Shown: one piece after another, positions 7,725 to 12,590 of the stretch
Numbering within the stretch: the stretch's first letter is position 1
Layout of the letters: every line of letters starts with the position of its first letter
Assembly (NCBI RefSeq): GCF_000003605.2
Contig: NW_003113969.1
Coordinates: 40,016 to 52,605, forward strand
Reading direction: 5' to 3'
From: Saccoglossus kowalevskii
Taxonomy: Eukaryota; Hemichordata; Enteropneusta; Harrimaniidae
Length of the DNA stretch: 12,590 bases
Translations under genes and position numbers: made by a program
The notes under the pieces: model-generated
The model's input: the letters and a program-made list of their open reading frames with translations, nothing else
The model's database searches: none
Told to the model about the DNA's origin: nothing

Positions 7725-9903
7725 GTACCACGGAATGTTTATACATAATAATAAATACATGTTAATAGTCTGAATGTGTTCATTATTGAATATTCAAATA
7801 CGTAATTCCTTACATTCAGGTGTTCTTCACTGCATGGTGAAAACATTTGTCCCCAAGGAAGTTCGTAACTGGGCTTTATTACCAATCACTTCAGCGTGGT
7901 ACAAACAGTTTGTGTTCAGGGGTCGGTGATACCAAAGTGAAAAATGGTTGTACACATGGGGTAATTCCTGGGTCAGGCAAAAATACAATATGTAGTGTTT
8001 TTATGCACTCCGTGGTTATTTGTTTTTTGCTGAAAACATCTCTATTTTCTAATGACAGAGTCACGACAGTTTCACTCGGACTCGGAAATCTGCATTGTTG
8101 CTTGAATGTGAGCTAATTAAACACGTTGTCCAGACCAGCAGAAAAGTGTGTTACAGCCAATTTTAACAGCCCATCACGTGATTTTACTCAGAATATTTAC
8201 GTGGATTGAGGCTATTTAAATTTACACAGGAATGATTGGGAGTTGAGTATGTGAGGGATTGTGTCAAAAGAGATGTGTTTACTGAAAAGTAATCTATCCT
8301 TCTTTTGCATCGATGACCATTTCTGTTTTAGTATTATAATACTGGTTTGCAAATGTTGAATTTGTATGCTGTGCAATGTTTTTTTTTCACCGAAACGCTT
8401 CTAATGGTTGAATCTCGGGTTTAACTCAAGAAAGTGTAATGTAGGCCTACTTCCCATATTTCATTTACCGTGGGTGTTGAAGGAGTGCACCACGTGTTTC
8501 GTTTGAATACAATAGTGAAATCAGTGATGTATTTTCTCAAAAAGGGATAAGGAAAGGGGTATTCGCCTATTTAATTTTTAGCAGGGGCGGTGAACTGTGT
8601 CATGGAGAGGGTTTTTACTAAACGTGCAATAAATAGTTTTCTCTTGGAAGCCCCGGCATTGCTGCAGTATTATACTGTTAAGTGATTAATGAAAGGCTTT
8701 CCTAATTTAATGAATTATTTTTATAATGGTGCTTCTGGTAGGAAATTGAAAATGTTATTTCCTGGTTTTATCTGTGGTAAGAACATAACTTTTGTCAAAT
8801 TACGTAAGCACATGCACTGCTAATAGAGGGAATACTGTAACAAAATATTATCATTTCTTTAACATTACTATATATGTCAATCCTTTTAATTTTTTATCTA
8901 TTTTAATTTTTTTAAATCAGGATTAGAATGATATATGCTCTAATGAGTTTTTAATCACTTGTTCATTACCATGCACATTGGGCTGTAATACCTTGATATA
9001 TTTAACCTCATAAACTTGTTAATCCCTTTAAGTGGTATTGTCTTCCTATTTTTATCATTTCCCTATTCAAAAAATGTAATTTTATACATTACTGTGTGCA
9101 GTATCTCACTCGAATTTACACAAGAAGATTTACTCAACCTTACGTTCAGTTTGAAGTCATATTTTAAATAATATTTTGTCAGTTACAAACACTTTGTAAA
9201 CTATTTTTCTACTTGCAAACGAAATGTGACATTTAAAACTTTTAGTTTCTTCATTAATTAATTGTATGTGTATATGTGACTACGTATGTAAACTAATATT
9301 TCTCATTTTGATACTCAAATATACCTCTTGACCCTGAAACGGCCCTTCTAGTACTGCGGGATACATCACTTTCACTGAAACATTTTTCCGCTAAAATAAA
9401 TTCCGGTGAAAATGACATTTCCCTTATATTCTATTTTGAGACTTGACAGCGCGCAGTGAAAATTAGGTATGAGTATGTGTGTGCATGTGTTAGTATCGTG
9501 GCATAAATAATTGGGTAAAAACAGAAAGTAGTGCGTACCACATAGCAAAATAGTGGTGTGTGCACATGTATTGGGCGAGATTTAGTCAGACCCATTATTT
9601 TCAGACGTGAACCAACATATCTTGTTATGTCATGCTTTCACACAACCCTTTTAAAATGGTCGTAATCTTTCAAGAAAATCGATCAAGGCATGTGTGAGAA
9701 ACGGCTGGGAACACGTTGAAATATTGCCCTTTCATGTCGCCAGTCGACCATTTGCCTTCGACTCTGTCTCGATTGTGTCATGTCTTAATAACCACTGAAA
9801 CGAAATTTAGTATTTCGGGGACTGCATGTAAAGAAATATGTTAATTAAATGTTACATTGCATATACATTCAATGTGATGATTGTGTTTTTCTCCTATTTC
9901 CAG
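7725..9903 (+). other. Intron 3 of the B3GAT-like gene
   Basis: A 2,179-bp intron with donor GTACCA and acceptor TTCTCCTATTTCCAG. It is AT-rich, with T-rich tracts near 8890-8920, and holds no recognised gene. The longest open frame (7847-8116, 89 aa) has no family features. Retention would add VPRNVYT and a stop. A minor alternative acceptor at 7817-7819 (TTACATTCAG) would give VFFTAW and a stop. GTAGGCCTAC, a palindrome often met in marine invertebrate DNA, occurs near 8441. Confidence 0.85.
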
Positions 9904-9975
9904 GTACTGGTTTGGCACACAAAAACTATCACCCCAGTTTTTAGTGAAGACAAGACATGGAATTTAGAGATTTAA
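9904..9975 (+). CDS. B3GAT: B3GAT-like glucuronosyltransferase, last exon
   Basis: The final 23 codons and TAA follow the acceptor TTTCTCCTATTTCCAG in phase 0. The exon opens VLVWHTKT, the conserved end of the catalytic domain, and closes TWNLEI, resembling the short acidic-hydrophobic tail (VEI or IEV) of human family members. His271 is the conserved UDP-contacting histidine. The next basic residue, Arg in the human enzymes (WHTRT), is Lys here, a conservative change. The exon is too short for an ORF scan and was found by reading from the expected motif. No AATAAA follows within about 2 kb, so the polyadenylation site is not placed. Confidence 0.93.
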   Translation, partial: VLVWHTKTITPVFSEDKTWNLEI

Positions 9976-11610
9976 TTTGTCATAAGATTAATTGGAGTAA
10001 ACAATGTCATGAAATGAAATGGTACATCTGTTTCAAGTCTTCCTTATTATAGTGTTCTCATGTCAGTTTCTTTTGATAACTTGAAGAAAGGAATGGAAAT
10101 GTGATTCAATACTACACATACCAAGTAATACAAATAATGCACCCACTGATAGCGGCCGCTGCGCACATTTTAGTCGACATCTTTTGGAAATATAGAGTAG
10201 ACAATATACATTTTCACAAACACATTTGTAAACATGATTTTTAATAGTAAAATAACCTTCTTGCTTACTTTGTATATTTGCTATCAAACAACCCTAGCAG
10301 TCAGTGGTGCACTATATGCTGAATACCGTTTTAGTTTATTGACAACATTTTTGTACTATATAGTTATTATGTTTATTCACTGTATGAAAAACCATAATTT
10401 GGTGAGAATGATACAGGTATTGATTTCCGTGAATTGACGGAGATTATCATCAATTACTTTCTCTACAATGGTTTATGTTTCATCTTTTGTGATGACAGCT
10501 GCATATGATAGCTGTTAGCATGATGTTGAATAGAGAGAGCACCGTATTGGATAAAAGATGAATGAGGAGCTTTCAGAAAGATCTGTAGAATGGGATGTGC
10601 ACTTTTACACATAGTATTGCCCTAGTCTTCTATTGCTGTGCTGAAGAGGTAGTCTTCTGCCTCATTCACAACATACCACAATACATTGATTGTCATAACA
10701 AGAGTATGTGTACGTGTATACCTGGGAGATGACGGTTCGTGGCAAAATCACATTTGTACTTTAGAAGATACCAGATTGGAGACAATGTTGTCAATGTTTC
10801 ATCGTTTTTATTTGTCCACAGTTTTTAATGTCAGACAAACAAAATATAAAGTTTCAATATTGACACTATTAGGCGTTTTGGGGTGATTGTACTGATGTGA
10901 ATGTTAATATTCTTGTTAGTTAGTTTATTTATTTCATTCCTGCCTCTAAATTGAACATTATTACCTCAGGAGATAGGGATTTGTATGATTTGTACTAGGG
11001 ATTTGTACGCCTGGTATTAGTTTTATACAGTCAATGACAATGATTCCTTCTCATCAGTCATTGCTTCCAACTTTAACATATAATGTATTGCTGGGTGTTC
11101 TTTGGCATAAACTTGACAGGATCATGTAACAGCACAAGAGAGACATTTTGGGGGGGGGCGGTATTCTCCAGATTCTACAATGAATCTGGAGAAGATGCTG
11201 AGGGTTGGTATAGGGTTCCCCATGTTTTATTTGCCTAAGTGAGCCTGGAAGGAGTTTTAGCTATGGCAGGACAGATATCGGCGAGGTTTCTCTCAAACGT
11301 ATGGGGGACCTCAGTATGTGGTACACTATGAATGCCTGTTCAGATTGTCTGTAGTTCAGCACCTATGTAGTCTAATCGTGCTCTGAAATTTTTGTAATCC
11401 AAGGAACACAGACGTCATGTATGTCATTTACATGCATCATACTGCAAATGTGTGTTTTCAACATGATCTTGTTTAAACCTAAACGGAAATCATAAATCTA
11501 GAATTCACACCGCTTGATGTGACATAGTTCAGCCTCTTCTTATCCTTCATAAATGCTTTTCTTTCTTAATGTGGTGTCATTCATTTATAGTGAAAAGTCG
11601 TGGAACTTTT
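9976..11610. other. 3' UTR and intergenic DNA, no second gene recognised
   Basis: AT-rich sequence after the stop codon. Part of it must be the 3' UTR, but no canonical AATAAA is present; variants such as AGTAAA near 9996 and AATACA near 10130 are weak candidates. Open frames at 10234-10437 (67 aa, rich in hydrophobic residues) and 10686-10886 (66 aa) have no recognisable family, and their composition fits translated AT-rich DNA. A run of nine G lies at 11150-11158, just before the hairpin at 11164. Confidence 0.6.
11164..11193. repeat. Perfect 12-bp hairpin with 6-base loop
   Basis: TTCTCCAGATTC (11164-11175) and GAATCTGGAGAA (11182-11193) are exact reverse complements around TACAAT. The stem is too short for a typical pre-miRNA and no T-run follows as in a bacterial terminator. 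It follows a nine-G tract by five bases. It could be a miniature inverted-repeat remnant or a structured element if transcribed. Confidence 0.8.
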
Positions 11611-11788
11611 CTAACTTTTATAATTCAAGTTTCAAATTCCTTCTAATTTTCAAGAACAAGTTGTTGATGCTGTTGGCACGTAGTGGGTTTCAGGCTGTTA
11701 ACACACCGTGCAAAGTTGTTCAAACTCATTGCAAACTTCTACAAAGTTGGTAGATGTATTTGATATGTATTGTTGGCGCATAGATACA
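11611..11788 (+). repeat. Diverged direct repeat, copy A
   Basis: It shares with copy B, about 395 bp downstream, a block starting AATTCCTTCTAATTTTCAAG and containing GATGCTGT.GGCACGTAGTGGG, CTGTTAACAC.CCGTGC, CAAAGTTGGT and a closing CA.AGATAC. Similarity is highest over the first 90 bases and then breaks into islands with indels. No coding frame is conserved between copies (a stop-bounded 66-codon frame in A is not kept in B), so it is treated as non-coding repeat DNA. Confidence 0.85.
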
Positions 11789-12001
11789 TGAAATAGCCGC
11801 CAATTCGGCTTAATTTCAAATAACCTATGCAGCTGTGTTGTAGGTGACCGACACATGTTTAAAGTAAAGCACAATCGAGCGTGTTTAGTCCTTGCATGGG
11901 AGACACCCTGAGTAAACGAGCAGTTGTTGTTTTTTTGCTTTATCACACACGTGCAAAAGTTATAAGACAACGTTCCTACATTCTTTTTCGTGCATTTTTT
12001 T

Positions 12002-12188
12002 TAACTTTTTTAATTAATGGAAAGTTTCCAATTCCTTCTAATTTTCAAGAACGAGTTGGTGATGCTGTCGGCACGTAGTGGGTTTTAAGCTGTTAACACG
12101 CCGTGCTTGGTTGCAATGTTGTGCAAAGTGATTACAAAGTTGGTGCATGTATTTGTATATATGATCTAAGTTGTTAGCACACAGATAC
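12002..12188 (+). repeat. Diverged direct repeat, copy B
   Basis: The second clear copy of the repeat, with AATTCCTTCTAATTTTCAAG at 12030-12049 followed by the same order of blocks as copy A. Its second half, with GTGCAAAGTGATTACAAAG and TTGGTGCATGTATTTGTATA, also resembles two later degraded stretches near 12283 and 12468. The array therefore probably continues to, and perhaps beyond, the end of the window. Confidence 0.85.
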
Positions 12189-12590
12189 GCGCAGTTGTAA
12201 AGTCAGCAAATTTAATAAAAGCCAGCTGAAAGAAGCTTGTGGAAGTTCAACTTAGTTGACTGTAAAATGTTTGAAAACAGCGTGCAAATTTGGAAAAAGC
12301 GAAGGAAATGTTGGCGGAGTTACTTGTATATGTAACCTAAGTCATTGTCATGACATCCCCGCAGTTAAATTTCGAAAACATTAAGTAAATGTATCGAGAA
12401 TGCCTCATATATAAGCAGATTATCGCAACATCCAACCGAAAAATCGACAACAAACTGCTTATAAAGTTGTGAAAAGCGATTGCAAAATTGGTAGTTTCAT
12501 TCGGGATTGTTACCTATGATATAATAATAACAAGACCCATAATTAAAGTTCCAAATGTGAATAAAATATTTCGTAAATTGCTGTTAAATT
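12189..12590 (+). repeat. Degraded further units of the downstream repeat
   Basis: Around 12283-12370, GTGCAAATTTGGAAAAAGCG, then TTGTATATGTAACCTAAGT and later CGCAGTTAAA parallel the second half of copy B. Around 12468-12520, TTGTGAAAAGCGATTGCAAA, then ATTGGTAG and TTACCTATGAT do so again. Matches are short and interrupted, so unit borders cannot be fixed. No gene is seen. An AATAAA occurs at about 12560 but cannot be assigned to a transcript. Confidence 0.45.

Noticed and set aside
7847-8116. 89-codon open frame within intron 3
   Set aside because: No recognisable domain, and it lies inside an intron with well-supported borders.
10234-10437. 67-codon hydrophobic open frame downstream of the gene
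   Set aside because: Hydrophobicity follows from T-rich codons; there is no splice, family or signal-peptide evidence strong enough to call a gene.

Overview
The window looks like nuclear DNA from an invertebrate animal. It is AT-rich, and its one convincing host gene is split by introns with canonical GT/AG borders. It also carries a decayed DIRS-type tyrosine-recombinase retrotransposon. Such elements are common in molluscs, echinoderms and some other aquatic animals, but the species cannot be fixed from the sequence. No RNA gene, CRISPR array or prokaryotic operon was seen.

Host gene (+ strand, about 1426-9975): a Golgi-type beta-1,3-glucuronosyltransferase of the B3GAT / GT43 family. Three exons carry the catalytic domain: 6348-6757 (TPTYAR, RGVEQRN and the metal-binding DDD), 7431-7724 (DMAGFA, LESSLL, NDLEP) and 9904-9975 (VLVWHT and the C-terminus). 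They join in frame at phase 0. Upstream, at 1422-1925, lies the most striking part of the window: a 165-171 bp unit repeated three times. Every copy holds an ATG, a short cytoplasmic tail, a transmembrane segment and a phase-1 GTGAGT splice donor. That phase matches the strong acceptor at 6347/6348, so the three copies look like a tandem triplication of the first coding exon. The predicted protein is 289 aa (exon 1b or 1c) or 290 aa (exon 1a), short for the family because the stem is short.

Intron 1 (about 4.5 kb) is largely occupied, in antisense, by a GC-richer relic of a DIRS-like element at about 2380-5690. In element order it holds a gag-like region, reverse transcriptase, part of RNase H and the N-terminal part of the tyrosine recombinase. 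It has many frameshifts and stops, an apparent internal deletion and no catalytic recombinase domain, so it is not autonomous.

Introns 2 and 3 (6758-7430 and 7725-9903) and the downstream region (9976-12590) are AT-rich and contain no convincing gene. The downstream region has a perfect 12-bp hairpin at 11164-11193. From about 11611 to the end it holds an old direct repeat in which two copies are clear and two more are badly degraded.

All gene models are read from sequence alone. Exons 2-4 are secure, the link of the triplicated exon 1 to them is strong but inferred, and transcription start and polyadenylation sites are not identified.
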